A stretch of DNA of 64,000 bases. It comes from Streptomyces sp. 71268 (GTDB lineage Bacteria > Actinomycetota > Actinomycetes > Streptomycetales > Streptomycetaceae). The notes beneath the pieces were generated by a model, which was not told the DNA's origin, did not search any database, and worked only from the letters and a program-made list of their open reading frames with translations. Position 1 is the stretch's first letter. Every line of letters begins with the position of its first letter. Position numbers and translations under genes: made by a program. Positions 1 through 10,474 of this stretch are shown here, in pieces. The DNA lies in contig NZ_CP114200.1 in NCBI RefSeq assembly GCF_029392895.1, positions 7,322,501 through 7,386,500 on the forward strand. The letters run 5' to 3'.

Positions 1-120
1 CCGGTGACCGGTCGCCGGCTCGCTCCCGGCCCCGACCGTCCCGGTACGGGCGCCCGTCGCGCGCCCCTCGGCCAGCCCCGGGCCTCGGCTCACGCCACCC
101 GACGGCCGGCGACCGGCAGT

Positions 121-162
121 GGGCGGGGCGCGCCGACACCAGTGAACCAGCGCGCCCCGCCC
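121..162 (-). terminator. Hairpin terminator after the ABC-F gene
   Basis: A perfect 13-bp inverted repeat (121-133 against 150-162, GGGCGGGGCGCGC and its complement) surrounds a 16-nt loop about 55 bases past the stop codon of the leftward ABC-F gene. There is no U tract, as is usual for Streptomyces terminators. The remaining bases 1-120 and 163-217 show no gene I can support. Confidence 0.6.
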
Positions 163-217
163 GCGTCACCGCGCGGCCCGCCCCCGCGCACACGCGCCGC
201 CCGGCCGCCGGCGCCCG

Positions 218-1969
218 CTACGGCGCCTCGGACGCGGCAGCCGCCTCGGACGCCTCGGGTGTGTCGGCCTCCTCGGATGTGTCGGACGCCTCCAGCAGGC
301 CGTCCACCTCGTCGGCCGTCGTCTCGCGCAGCGTCGTATCCACGAACAGCCAGCGCGTGATGCCGATCGACCGAAGGAAGGCCAGGTCGTGGCTGGCGAT
401 CAGCAGGGCGCCCTGGAAGGAGTCGAGGGCGCCGCTCAGATGGCGCACGCTGGCCAGGTCGAGGTTGTTGGTCGGCTCGTCCAGCATCAGCAACTGCGGG
501 GCCGGCGCGGCGAGCATCGTCGCGGCCAGCGCGGCCCGGAAGCGTTCCCCACCCGACAGCGTCCCGGCCGGCTGCGCGGCACGCGCGCCACGGAACAGGA
601 ACCGCGCGAGCTGCGAACGGATCTCCTGGTCGCCGACGCCCGGGGCCATCCGGGCCACGTTCGCCGCGATGCTCAACTCCTCGTCCAGCACGTCGAGTCG
701 CTGTGGCAGGAAGCGCAGCGGCACGTGCGCCGTGGCCTCGCCCGACAGCGCCGGCAGCGTGCCGGCGATGGTACGCAGCAAACTCGTCTTGCCGGCGCCG
801 TTGCGCCCGACGAGCGCGATCCGCTCGGGCCCGTGCACGTGCAGGTCGCCCTCGCGCAGCCTGCCGTACCGGGGCCGCAGCGCGCGCAGGCTCAGGACCG
901 TGCGGCCGGCCGGCACGGCGGTGTGCGGCAGGCTGACCCGGATCTCGGCGTCGTTACGGATCGCGTCCGCCGCCTCCTCGCGCCGCTCGCGCGCCTCGTT
1001 GAGCCGCTCCTCGTGCACGCCCCGGAGCTTGTCCGCCGACTCCTGCGCGGAGCGCTTGCGCTCTCCCGCGACGATCCGGGGCGCGCGCCGCTGGGCGTCC
1101 ATCTTCTTGCTGTGCCGCTCGCGGCGGGCCACCTTGATCTGGGTCTCCTCCAGCTCGCGCTTCTGCTTGCGCACCTGCGCCTCGGCGGCCCGCAGGGTGC
1201 GCTCGGCGGCTTCCTGCTGGGTGGCGAGCGCCTGCTCGTACTGGGCCCAGTTGCCCCCGTACCAGGTCACCGAACCGGAGCGGAGTTCGGCGATGCGGTC
1301 CACGCGCGCCAACAGGTCGCGGTCATGGCTGACGATCACCAGCACGCCGGAGCGCCAGGAGTCGACCGCGTCGTAGAGCCGGCGCCGGGCGAACAGGTCC
1401 AGGTTGTTGGTCGGTTCGTCGAGGAGGAGGATGTCGGGGCGCTCGATGAGCAGGGCGGCCAGCCGGAGCAGGACGGTCTCCCCGCCGGACAACTGGCCCA
1501 CCGTACGGTCCAGTTCGATGTCGCCGAGGCCGAGCGGGCCCAGCGTCGCCTGGGTCCGCTCCTCGATGTCCCAGTCGTCGCCGATCGTGTCGAAATGCTC
1601 CTCGCGCGCGTCACCCGACTCGATGGCGCGCAGCGCGGCGCGCCGCTCGGCGATGCCCAGCGCCTGGTCGACGCGCAGCTCCGTGTCGAGGGTGATGTTC
1701 TGCGGCAGATAGGCGAGGCTGCCACGGAGGGCCACCGAGCCGCTGGCCGGGCGCAGTTGGCCGGCCAGCAGCCGCAGCAGCGTGGACTTGCCGGTGCCGT
1801 TGCCGCCGACCAGCCCGGTGCGGCCCCGGCCGACGGTGAGGGAGAACCCGTCGAAGACCGGCGTGCCGTCCGGCCACCGGAACGTCAGGGCCGAGCAGGT
1901 CACGGCGGCGGGGGAGGAGTGGGAGGAAGCAGAAGAACCAGAGGAAGCGGGGGAGGGTGAATGGGCCAT
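218..1969 (-). CDS. ABC-F family ATPase (ribosome-associated or antibiotic-resistance type)
   Basis: This 583-residue protein has two ATP-binding cassettes and no membrane segment, which is the ABC-F layout. Cassette 1 has Walker A GGNGTGKST (about residues 55-63), signature LSGGE and Walker B DILLLDEPTNNLD. Cassette 2 has GRNGAGKTS, LSGGERFRA and LLMLDEPTNNLD. A highly charged Arg/Glu/Lys linker of some 80 residues lies between them; in known family members this linker reaches towards the ribosomal peptidyl-transferase centre. ABC-F proteins bind the ribosomal E site and either tune translation or displace antibiotics such as macrolides and lincosamides. The first 20 residues are Ser/Pro-rich and probably disordered. 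The ATG start has only a weak ribosome binding site. No biosynthetic cluster adjoins it, so I cannot say whether it is a resistance or a housekeeping member. Confidence 0.88.
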   Translation of the reverse strand: MAHSPSPASSGSSASSHSSPAAVTCSALTFRWPDGTPVFDGFSLTVGRGRTGLVGGNGTGKSTLLRLLAGQLRPASGSVALRGSLAYLPQNITLDTELRVDQALGIAERRAALRAIESGDAREEHFDTIGDDWDIEERTQATLGPLGLGDIELDRTVGQLSGGETVLLRLAALLIERPDILLLDEPTNNLDLFARRRLYDAVDSWRSGVLVIVSHDRDLLARVDRIAELRSGSVTWYGGNWAQYEQALATQQEAAERTLRAAEAQVRKQKRELEETQIKVARRERHSKKMDAQRRAPRIVAGERKRSAQESADKLRGVHEERLNEARERREEAADAIRNDAEIRVSLPHTAVPAGRTVLSLRALRPRYGRLREGDLHVHGPERIALVGRNGAGKTSLLRTIAGTLPALSGEATAHVPLRFLPQRLDVLDEELSIAANVARMAPGVGDQEIRSQLARFLFRGARAAQPAGTLSGGERFRAALAATMLAAPAPQLLMLDEPTNNLDLASVRHLSGALDSFQGALLIASHDLAFLRSIGITRWLFVDTTLRETTADEVDGLLEASDTSEEADTPEASEAAAASEAP

Positions 1970-2669
1970 GGTGATCTCGCAGTCGCAAGCGCAGGAACGG
2001 GGGCTTCGTATGCGAGCACCACGCGGCGACCGGGCCGGAACCGGAAGGGGGAGCGCGGCCGTCCGACGGGTCGGGACGGCTCGGGCACCGAGGTCGCATC
2101 CGCGCGGACCACGGGCGGCGAGAGAGCCAGCTCAACGTGGTAGGCGTACGGCCGGGGCCGTACCGCGCGATGGTCGCGAACCTCAGATGCGCAACGTCCA
2201 CCTCTATCGGAGACAACAGGACCCGAACACTGTACCTCGCGGCACCACCCGCCGTCCCGGGCGACCGAGCGGGCCGTACCGACGAGCTGTGGGACCGCCG
2301 GCTGGTGACGCGCCAGGGCGATGCCTGCGGACCACAGCCGACGCCGCCGACCCGGTGCGAGTGCGGAAGCGGGCCCGGGCGGCCGGGCTGAACAGCGAGG
2401 CGGACGCCCCACGGCGCGGCGGACGCCCAGCGGCGGCCCCGACGCGGCCGCCGCTGAACCCGGCCCGTCGCCCGGTGCGCGGCGTTTGCCGATTCGGCAA
2501 AGCCGCTCGCCGTGCCGTCGCCGGGGGCTCGATGATCGAACTCGTGCACAGGGCAGCGGCTCCACCCGTGGCCGCCCCGCACCGTGCCCGGCGGCGTCGC
2601 GCCGTCGTGCCGGTGTCAGCACCCCGCAGCCGCGGGTTCACGTACCACCTCTTCGCACCGGAGGCCCCC
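1970..2669. other. Divergent 700-bp intergenic region
   Basis: This spacer separates the leftward ABC-F gene from the rightward hydrolase. Several reading frames stay open here only because of the base composition, and none has a convincing start, ribosome binding site or recognisable product. The only distinct signal is a 17-bp palindrome at 2485-2501. The roughly 250 bases before the ABC-F start are long enough for a regulated leader, but I could not identify a leader peptide. Confidence 0.6.
2485..2501. promoter_or_regulatory. 17-bp palindrome, candidate operator
   Basis: TTTGCCGA and its exact complement TCGGCAAA flank a single central T. The site is about 170 bases upstream of the epoxide-hydrolase-like gene and about 515 bases upstream of the ABC-F start. 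Its perfect symmetry and relative A+T content suggest a dimeric repressor site. No regulator gene is adjacent and I do not recognise the motif. Confidence 0.4.
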
Positions 2670-3662
2670 ATGGTCCAGCCCCACCCCCCGCGAGCGGTCA
2701 CGCATCGGCTCGTGCCCTCGCCCGCCGGCCGCACCCACGTCGCGGAGTGCGGCAGCGGACCGCTGGTGCTGCTGCTCCACGGGTTCCCCGAGTCCTGGTA
2801 CTCCTGGCGCCACCAACTGCCCGCCCTCGCCGCCGCCGGCTACCGCGCCGTGGCCGTCGACGTACGCGGCTACGGCCGTTCCAGCAAGCCGTCGGCCGTC
2901 GAGGCGTACCGCATGGTGGAACTGGTCGCCGACGCCGCCGCCGTGGTCGAGGCGCTCGGCGAGCGGACCTCGGTGATCGTCGGGCACGACTGGGGCGCGA
3001 ACATCGCGGCCAACGCGGCGCTGCTGCGCCCCGACGTCTTCACCGCCGTCGGCATGCTCAGCGTGCCCTACGCGCCGCGCGGCCCGGTCAAGCCCACCGA
3101 CGCGTTCGCGGGGATCGGCGGCGACGAGGAGTTCTACGTCAGCTACTTCCAGCGGCCCGGCCGGGCCGAGGCCGAGATCGAGCCCGACGTGCGGGGCTGG
3201 CTCGCCGGCTTCTACGCGGCGCTCTCGGCCGACACCATGCCCCCGGCCGACGCCCCCAGCCCGTACTTCGTCCCGCGCGGAGGGCGGATGCGGGACCGCT
3301 TCCCCGGTGACCGCGCGCCCGCCTGGCTGAGCAGCGCGGACCTGGACACCTACGCCGGCGAGTTCGAGCGCACCGGGCTGACCGGGGCGCTGGCCCGCTA
3401 CCGCGCCATCGACCGCGACTGGGCCGACCTCGCCGACTGGGACGGCGCCCCGATCACCCAGCCCGCGCTGTTCATCGGCGGCACGCGCGACGCCTCCACC
3501 ACCTGGATGGCCGACGCGATCGCGGCGTTCGACCGCACGCTGCCCGCCCTGACCGCCCGCCACCTCATCGACGGCTGCGGCCACTGGGTCCAGCAGGAGC
3601 GCCCCGACGAGGTCACCCGCATGCTGCTCGACTGGTTGGGCGCGCTGCCCCCGGTGGGCTGA
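2670..3662 (+). CDS. Alpha/beta hydrolase, epoxide hydrolase type
   Basis: The product has 330 residues and the normal length and fold signature of soluble epoxide hydrolases. The oxyanion-hole motif HGFPESWYSWRHQ is near residue 36. The nucleophile elbow is GHDWG, with Asp107 as nucleophile rather than Ser, which separates epoxide hydrolases and haloalkane dehalogenases from esterases. An acidic residue lies in GGTRDAS and the catalytic His is His305 in GCGHW. The expected reaction is hydrolysis of an epoxide to a diol through an ester intermediate; the substrate is unknown. I chose the ATG at 2670 because homology begins just after it; the frame is open far upstream but that part has no family character. 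It is monocistronic and convergent with tex. Confidence 0.85.
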   Translation: MVQPHPPRAVTHRLVPSPAGRTHVAECGSGPLVLLLHGFPESWYSWRHQLPALAAAGYRAVAVDVRGYGRSSKPSAVEAYRMVELVADAAAVVEALGERTSVIVGHDWGANIAANAALLRPDVFTAVGMLSVPYAPRGPVKPTDAFAGIGGDEEFYVSYFQRPGRAEAEIEPDVRGWLAGFYAALSADTMPPADAPSPYFVPRGGRMRDRFPGDRAPAWLSSADLDTYAGEFERTGLTGALARYRAIDRDWADLADWDGAPITQPALFIGGTRDASTTWMADAIAAFDRTLPALTARHLIDGCGHWVQQERPDEVTRMLLDWLGALPPVG

Positions 3663-3751
3663 GGCGACGCCGGGCGCGGCGCGTCTCCGGCCGGCGGGCC
3701 AGCCGCTGGGCACGCGCCGCACCCGCCCGCCCCGCCCGCCCTGCCCGTTTT

Positions 3752-3789
3752 GGCGCGTTCGCGGGGCGCGAGGCGCCCGCGAACGCGCC
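3752..3789. terminator. Bidirectional hairpin between hydrolase and tex
   Basis: A perfect 14-bp stem (3752-3765 against 3776-3789, GGCGCGTTCGCGGG and complement) with a 10-nt loop lies between two convergent genes, five bases past the tex stop codon. A T4 run precedes it on the plus strand. It probably ends both transcripts. Confidence 0.65.
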
Positions 3790-3794
3790 GTCGC

Positions 3795-6224
<2,430 letters not shown>

Positions 6225-6391
6225 TTCACGCTCCGCTTTCGTCTCTGCACCGCGACCTGCATTGTGGCAGGTGGGTACGACAGTGCGACGACGACGGACC
6301 GCGAACCGCGCGCGGGAGCGCGAGCCGACCGCCTACCGGCCCAAACTGACACCGGCCGCCCGCCAGCCGGCCGGTCGCCGCGCCCCGGCAC

Positions 6392-6428
6392 ACCGCAGCC
6401 GCCCGGCACGGGGCCGGGCGGCTGCGGT
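6392..6428 (-). terminator. 16-bp perfect hairpin after the LPFR gene
   Basis: The stem ACCGCAGCCGCCCGGC (6392-6407) pairs exactly with 6413-6428 around a 5-nt loop. It lies 60 bases past the stop codon of the small leftward gene and upstream of tex, so it should separate the two units. Confidence 0.7.
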
Positions 6429-6488
6429 CAGGCGCGTGGAGTGCGGTACTGCGCGGGCGGGGTCAGGTCGTCACCCACCGACGTGTGC

Positions 6489-6623
6489 TCACACCCCGCG
6501 TCGGCGCGGGCCACCGCGCGACGCTCCGCCGAAGAGCCGAGCGAGCACGCGGAAGGGGAGCGTCACCACGGTGGCGATGGCGCCACCGATGGTACGCAGG
6601 ACATCTGCGACGGCACGGAACAC
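6489..6623 (-). CDS. LPFR-motif small protein (44 aa)
   Basis: A very short gene with an excellent ribosome binding site (AAGGAGG, 5 nt before a GTG start). The product is hydrophobic and amphipathic in its first two thirds (DVLRTIGGAIATVV), carries the motif TLPFRVLARLF and ends in a basic Gly/Arg tail. Actinomycetes have a family of such LPFR small proteins with no known function; membrane association is likely from the sequence. It stands between two hairpins or spacers as its own unit. The start is well supported because the upstream residues in this frame precede the ribosome binding site. Confidence 0.7.
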   Translation of the reverse strand: MFRAVADVLRTIGGAIATVVTLPFRVLARLFGGASRGGPRRRGV

Positions 6624-6754
6624 GGAATCCTCCTTGTCTGCGCCCACGATGCGCCCGCCAGGACGCCCCGTGGCTCGTGACCCCGAGTAACCCCAACCGC
6701 GGTCGATAAACCGACTCCGGTCCCACGCTCGGCGCGCCGGGCCAACCGTTCGGC

Positions 6755-7615
6755 TCAGCCCTTGCCTAGGAAGTCGGCCGGGAAGGCGCCCGCGGCCATG
6801 GCCGTCGCGGTGAAGGCCGTGGCCAGCTCCGTCAGCCGTGCCACGCCGGCCGCGCCCAGGTGCTCGTACGGAGCCCGGTCCAGCCGGTCGGTCTCGGCCT
6901 CGAGCTCCTTGCGCAGCGCGGTCCCGGACGGGGTCAACTCGCCGTCGGCGGTCAGCAACCCGCGCTCGCGCAGCCGCTCCTGGGCCGCCGCCCACTCGTC
7001 CTCGGACCAGCCGCGCATCGTACGGGCCCACTTGGGCGCCACGCCGAACCCGCTGGCGGTGTGTGAGACCACGGCCTCCAGGCCGTCGAGTTCGGCGGCG
7101 ACGAGCACGGCCAGGTGGCCGTCGCCGCGGTGCTCGCGCAGCAGCGTCGCGGCGTGCCAGAACGCCAGGTGGGGCGCGTCGGGGACGGCCAGGTCGGCGT
7201 GGGCCGCGTACAGCGGGCGGGCGGCTCGGTCGCACGCCTCGGTGGCGCGCAGCGCGAGTTCGGCGGCCTCGGCCATCTCCGGGGAGGCGATCGCCTCGGC
7301 GCCCAAGAGCCGGCGCAACGTGCCGTCGGCGGCGGCGAGGCGGGCCTCGATGACCGCCTCGGGCGTCGTCACGTCCCAGACGGCGGGCACGTGCTGGGCG
7401 ACCCAGTCGTACTTGAAGTTGTAGAAGGTCGCGGTCACCGTGCCGGCGCCCACCCGGCCCAGCGGAGCGGACCGGGCGGCGAAGTACGCGGCGCGCTCCT
7501 TGACGCCTATCCGCCCGAGTTCGTCGGTGAACTCGGGCGCGAAGTACGTACAGGAGTGGAGGGGGTTGAGCACCTGGTGGCAGTGGCGTCCGGCGCGCTC
7601 GGGGTGTGAGGTCAT
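6755..7615 (-). CDS. SCO6745-family protein, function unknown
   Basis: This 286-residue soluble protein matches what I know of the SCO6745 family: an N-terminal HPERAGRHCHQVLNPLHSCTYF segment, a helical middle with AAYFAARSAPLG and FYNFKYDWVAQHVP, and a C-terminal half that looks like a winged-helix unit (GWSEDEWAAAQERLRERGLL, then TADGELTPSGTALR). No catalytic motif is evident. A GTG at 7624 and an ATG at 7615 are both possible starts; neither has a clear ribosome binding site, so the message may be leaderless. Its place near idi and zitB matches the S. coelicolor order. Confidence 0.75.
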   Translation of the reverse strand: MTSHPERAGRHCHQVLNPLHSCTYFAPEFTDELGRIGVKERAAYFAARSAPLGRVGAGTVTATFYNFKYDWVAQHVPAVWDVTTPEAVIEARLAAADGTLRRLLGAEAIASPEMAEAAELALRATEACDRAARPLYAAHADLAVPDAPHLAFWHAATLLREHRGDGHLAVLVAAELDGLEAVVSHTASGFGVAPKWARTMRGWSEDEWAAAQERLRERGLLTADGELTPSGTALRKELEAETDRLDRAPYEHLGAAGVARLTELATAFTATAMAAGAFPADFLGKG

Positions 7616-7794
7616 GCCCGGCACGTTACCCGCAGGTAGTCGGTCGCGGGAGAGCTACGGGACACGTCCCGCGCCGCCCCCGCCCGCTCGCCCCGGCCCC
7701 GCCGCCAGGTGGCCGGCCGTGGTGGGTGGCCCGAGTGGGTGTCCCCGCAGTCCCAGGTGGGTGGCCCGCCGCCCCCGTGTCCGTGGCCGGTGGG

Positions 7795-8553
7795 TCAACT
7801 GGCCGGCAGCGTCCAACTGAAGCGCGGCGCCCGGTGCTCCAGGAAGGCGGTGACGCCCTCGACGGTGTCGTCGCTGGTCCGGGCCTGCTCGGTCCAGTAG
7901 GCGGTGCGCTCGGGGTCGGTGGGGCCCGCGACGAACTCCTTGGCGGCGGCCTGGGTGAGCTGCGACCGGGAGGCCAGCACGCGGGCGAAGCGGGCCACCT
8001 CGTGGTCGAAGTCCTCCGGCGCGAACACCTCGTCCACCAGGCCGCGCAGGTGGGCCCGCTGGGCGTTGATCAACTCGGCCGAGAACAGCAGGTGCTTGGC
8101 CGTGGCCGGCCCCACCAGGCTCACCAGGCGGGCCGTGGAGGAGGCGGGGTAGACGATGCCGAGCTTGGCCGGCGTGATGCCGAAGGCGCTGTCGTCGGTG
8201 GCGAAGCGCAGGTCACAGGCGGTGGCGAGCTGGCAGCCGCCGCCCACGCAGTAGCCGCGCACCGCGGCGAGGGTGGGCTTGGGGAACGTCGCCAACGCCT
8301 CCTCGGCCGAGACCGCGAGGCCCTGGGCCTCCTCGCCCCGCTCGATCAGGGAGCCGATGTCCGCGCCCGCGCAGAACGTGTCCCCGTCGCCGGTCAGCAC
8401 CAGGGCCCGCACGTGTGGGTCCACCGTGAGCTTGTCGAGGAGTGGGGGTAGTTCGCGCCACATGTCGTAGGTCATCGCGTTGCGCTTGGCGGGATTGTGG
8501 ATCATGACGGTCGCGATGCCGTCGGTGACCGAATACAGCAGGCAAGGCTCCAT
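7795..8553 (-). CDS. Enoyl-CoA hydratase/isomerase family protein
   Basis: A 252-residue crotonase-fold protein of normal length. It has the family start IATVMIHNPAKRNAMTYDMW, the CoA-binding oxyanion loop FCAGADIGSL and the second oxyanion segment RGYCVGGGCQLATACDLRFA. The usual hydratase Glu of the second motif is not obvious (the segment reads FGITPAKLGIVYPASST), so isomerase or another crotonase reaction is possible. It probably acts in fatty-acid or secondary-metabolite CoA-ester chemistry. The ATG lacks a ribosome binding site, but TACGAT lies six bases upstream, which fits a -10 element and a leaderless transcript. Confidence 0.85.
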   Translation of the reverse strand: MEPCLLYSVTDGIATVMIHNPAKRNAMTYDMWRELPPLLDKLTVDPHVRALVLTGDGDTFCAGADIGSLIERGEEAQGLAVSAEEALATFPKPTLAAVRGYCVGGGCQLATACDLRFATDDSAFGITPAKLGIVYPASSTARLVSLVGPATAKHLLFSAELINAQRAHLRGLVDEVFAPEDFDHEVARFARVLASRSQLTQAAAKEFVAGPTDPERTAYWTEQARTSDDTVEGVTAFLEHRAPRFSWTLPAS

Positions 8554-9336
8554 GCGCGGATCGTATCCGGGTGGCCGGAAGGCTACGGCGAAGATCGCAT
8601 CGTCGGCTGAGTGGAAGAGATCACTTCCCCCGCCCGCGAGCCCGGGGCAAAGTCCCCAACGGCGCCTAGACGGGGCAATTTGCCTGGTCGCGGCGGGGGA
8701 AGCGGCGCGCTCGGCGGCGTCCCGCGCAGGGGGTACGTGGTGTCCCGGATGCGAGGCGCCGTGACCGCCGGGTGCCAAGACCACCCGGACGAGTGGGCCG
8801 GCGGCGCCGGGTGACGGTCGCGTCCGTGGCGTCCGAGCAGCGCGCGTCCGTGCCGTGCCGCGCCTCCGTGGGGCGCGTGGGGGCCTGGGCGCGGACCGAC
8901 CACGCCTCCTCCGGGGGTGCGGTTTCCGCCAGTGCGCGTGCGCCGGTGTGCCGGGTGGCCGGGGGTGGTGGCGCGCGCCGTGCCGCGATCCCTCACGCGC
9001 GCCCCGCGCCGTGCGAACCCGCCCGTGGCGCGCGGGCGGCGGCCCGGCGCGCGGGGCGCCGCCGGGGGCGCGGCGTCCACCCCCCGGCGCCGCCGCGTCC
9101 GAACCGGCCAGCGCGCCGCGCCGGTCGCGCTGGCGACGCCGGCGGTCGGTCATCGGCAGGCGATCAACGTGTCCCCCGGGGAGCGGACAAGATGTGTCGC
9201 GCGAGTACGCGAAGGGCCCTCAATCGGTCAAAAGGTATCGATAGGCGCTGACTTGTGTTCAGTTGGCCGGTATCGACCCGCGCGTTCCCAACACTCGTCC
9301 CCAGTGTCGAGCTGCGGCGATGGGTGGGTATCGGAC
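8554..9336. other. 783-bp intergenic region without a supported gene
   Basis: The frames that stay open here are rich in Arg, Pro and Ala and show no domain. Near the left end two GGGGCAA copies lie 28 bases apart (8644 and 8672), and the second forms GGCAATTTGCC. The middle, about 8770-9170, is extremely G+C-rich. The last 150 bases are more A+T-rich and probably hold the promoter of the RsbW-like gene, but I could not place its elements. Confidence 0.6.
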
Positions 9337-9831
9337 ATGGAGATCCTCGGGAGCGTCCCGCCTGACCCAGGGCAGGCCCCGCCCCGGAGAGCCATCGCGT
9401 ACGAGGGGGTCTGGCGCTTCACGGCCAAGACCGAGGAGGCGGCCGTGCCGCAGGCGCGGCACGCGGTGCGCGACCTCCTCAGGAACCAGCGCGTTCCCGT
9501 CGGCGACGACGTCCTGCAGTCCCTGCTGTTGATCGTCTCCGAGCTGGTCACCAACGCCGTCAAGCACGCGGCGCTGCTCTCGCCCGAGATCGCCGTGGAG
9601 GTCTCCATCGGCCGCGCGTGGGTGCGCGTCGCGGTCGAGGACAACCACCCTTACCGACCGAAGGCCCTGGTCGCGGACCAGGGCCAGACCGGCGGTCGGG
9701 GGCTGTTGCTGGTGAAGGCGGTCGCCGACGAGGTCGGCGGCAGCTACGACGTCGAGCACACCGCCAGCGGCGGCAAGGTCGTCTGGGCCGCGCTGCCGCT
9801 CGCCCCTACCAGCCCGCCGCGGCGCCCGTGA
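9337..9831 (+). CDS. RsbW-like ATP-binding protein (anti-sigma or signalling kinase)
   Basis: The 164-residue product is a stand-alone GHKL ATPase domain of the type abundant in Streptomyces. The N box is LLIVSELVTNAVKHA, the G1 box is VEDNHPYRPK, where the usual DxG is altered, and the G2 segment is TGGRGLLLVKAVADEVG. Relatives phosphorylate or sequester anti-anti-sigma factors, though most Streptomyces members have no assigned partner. No sigma or antagonist gene is adjacent. Its 3' end overlaps that of the convergent idi gene by 26 bases, so their transcripts should be mutually antisense at the ends. Confidence 0.85.
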   Translation: MEILGSVPPDPGQAPPRRAIAYEGVWRFTAKTEEAAVPQARHAVRDLLRNQRVPVGDDVLQSLLLIVSELVTNAVKHAALLSPEIAVEVSIGRAWVRVAVEDNHPYRPKALVADQGQTGGRGLLLVKAVADEVGGSYDVEHTASGGKVVWAALPLAPTSPPRRP

Positions 9832-10423
9832 TCTCCCGGATCGTGGGCCGTGCCGTGTCCAGCACGTCCATGAACCACGCCGAGAACGTCCGTTCCGCGC
9901 GCAGTTTGTCCAGCTCGTCGGGCGTGACGAACGCCGTGTCGGCGATCTCCTCCGGGTCGGGCCGCAGGTCGGTCCCGATCAGCCCCGCGAACAGGTGGTT
10001 GTACTCCTGCTCGACCAGGCCCGACGCGGGGTCCGGGTGGTTGTAGCGCACCCGGCCGGCCTCGCGCAGCAGCAGCGGGGCCGCGCCCAACTCCTCGCCG
10101 GTCCGCCGGGCGGCGGCCACGAAGGGGGGTTCGTCCGGGTATGGGTGGCCGCAGCAGGTGTTGGACCAGACGCCGGGGGAGTGGTACTTGCTCAGCGCGC
10201 GCTGCTGGAGCAGCAGCCGGCCGCGGTCGTCAAAGAGGAACACGGAGAAGGCGCGGTGCAGTTGGCCCGGCGCCTGGTGGGCGGAGAGCTTCTCCGCGGT
10301 CCCGATCGTGTTGCCGTCCTCATCGACCAGTTCGAGCATGATCGGTTGCGCAGCGGAGGCGGGCACGGATGCCGCCGCGCTGTCGGTGGAGCGGCCGTTG
10401 GCTGGTGTGGTCGGCATGTCCAT
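9806..10423 (-). CDS. idi: Isopentenyl-diphosphate delta-isomerase, type 1
   Basis: The enzyme interconverts IPP and DMAPP, the two C5 units for prenyl chains, and so supplies the hopanoid and polyprenyl pathways encoded nearby. This 205-residue Nudix-fold protein has the type 1 hallmarks: the active-site Cys in WSNTCCGHP, the Nudix-like RRTGEELG, and the catalytic Glu in EQEYNHLF. The first 35 residues are Ala/Ser-rich and not conserved. ATGs at 10423 and 10417 are both feasible; neither has a strong ribosome binding site. It lies 51 bases downstream of the zinc exporter on the same strand and may be co-transcribed with it, as I recall for S. coelicolor SCO6751-SCO6750. Confidence 0.93.
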   Translation of the reverse strand: MDMPTTPANGRSTDSAAASVPASAAQPIMLELVDEDGNTIGTAEKLSAHQAPGQLHRAFSVFLFDDRGRLLLQQRALSKYHSPGVWSNTCCGHPYPDEPPFVAAARRTGEELGAAPLLLREAGRVRYNHPDPASGLVEQEYNHLFAGLIGTDLRPDPEEIADTAFVTPDELDKLRAERTFSAWFMDVLDTARPTIREITGAAAGW

Positions 10424-10474
10424 CCTCGTCGTCGGGCTTCGGCCACCCAGTTTGCCGTATGTCAGGGGCACACG

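Noticed and set aside
4..360. Pro/Arg-rich plus-strand frame at the left edge
   Set aside because: It crosses a perfect terminator hairpin and the 3' end of the ABC-F gene; no homology features.
1970..2150. Arg-Leu-Arg-containing frame just before the ABC-F start, considered as a macrolide-stalling leader peptide
   Set aside because: The frame does not stop before the ABC-F gene and has no short cistron with its own start signals, so a ribosome-stalling leader is not supported.
8583..9080. Minus-strand frame in the 783-bp gap
   Set aside because: Arg/Pro/Gly-rich with no start context and no conserved motif; consistent with non-coding G+C-rich DNA.
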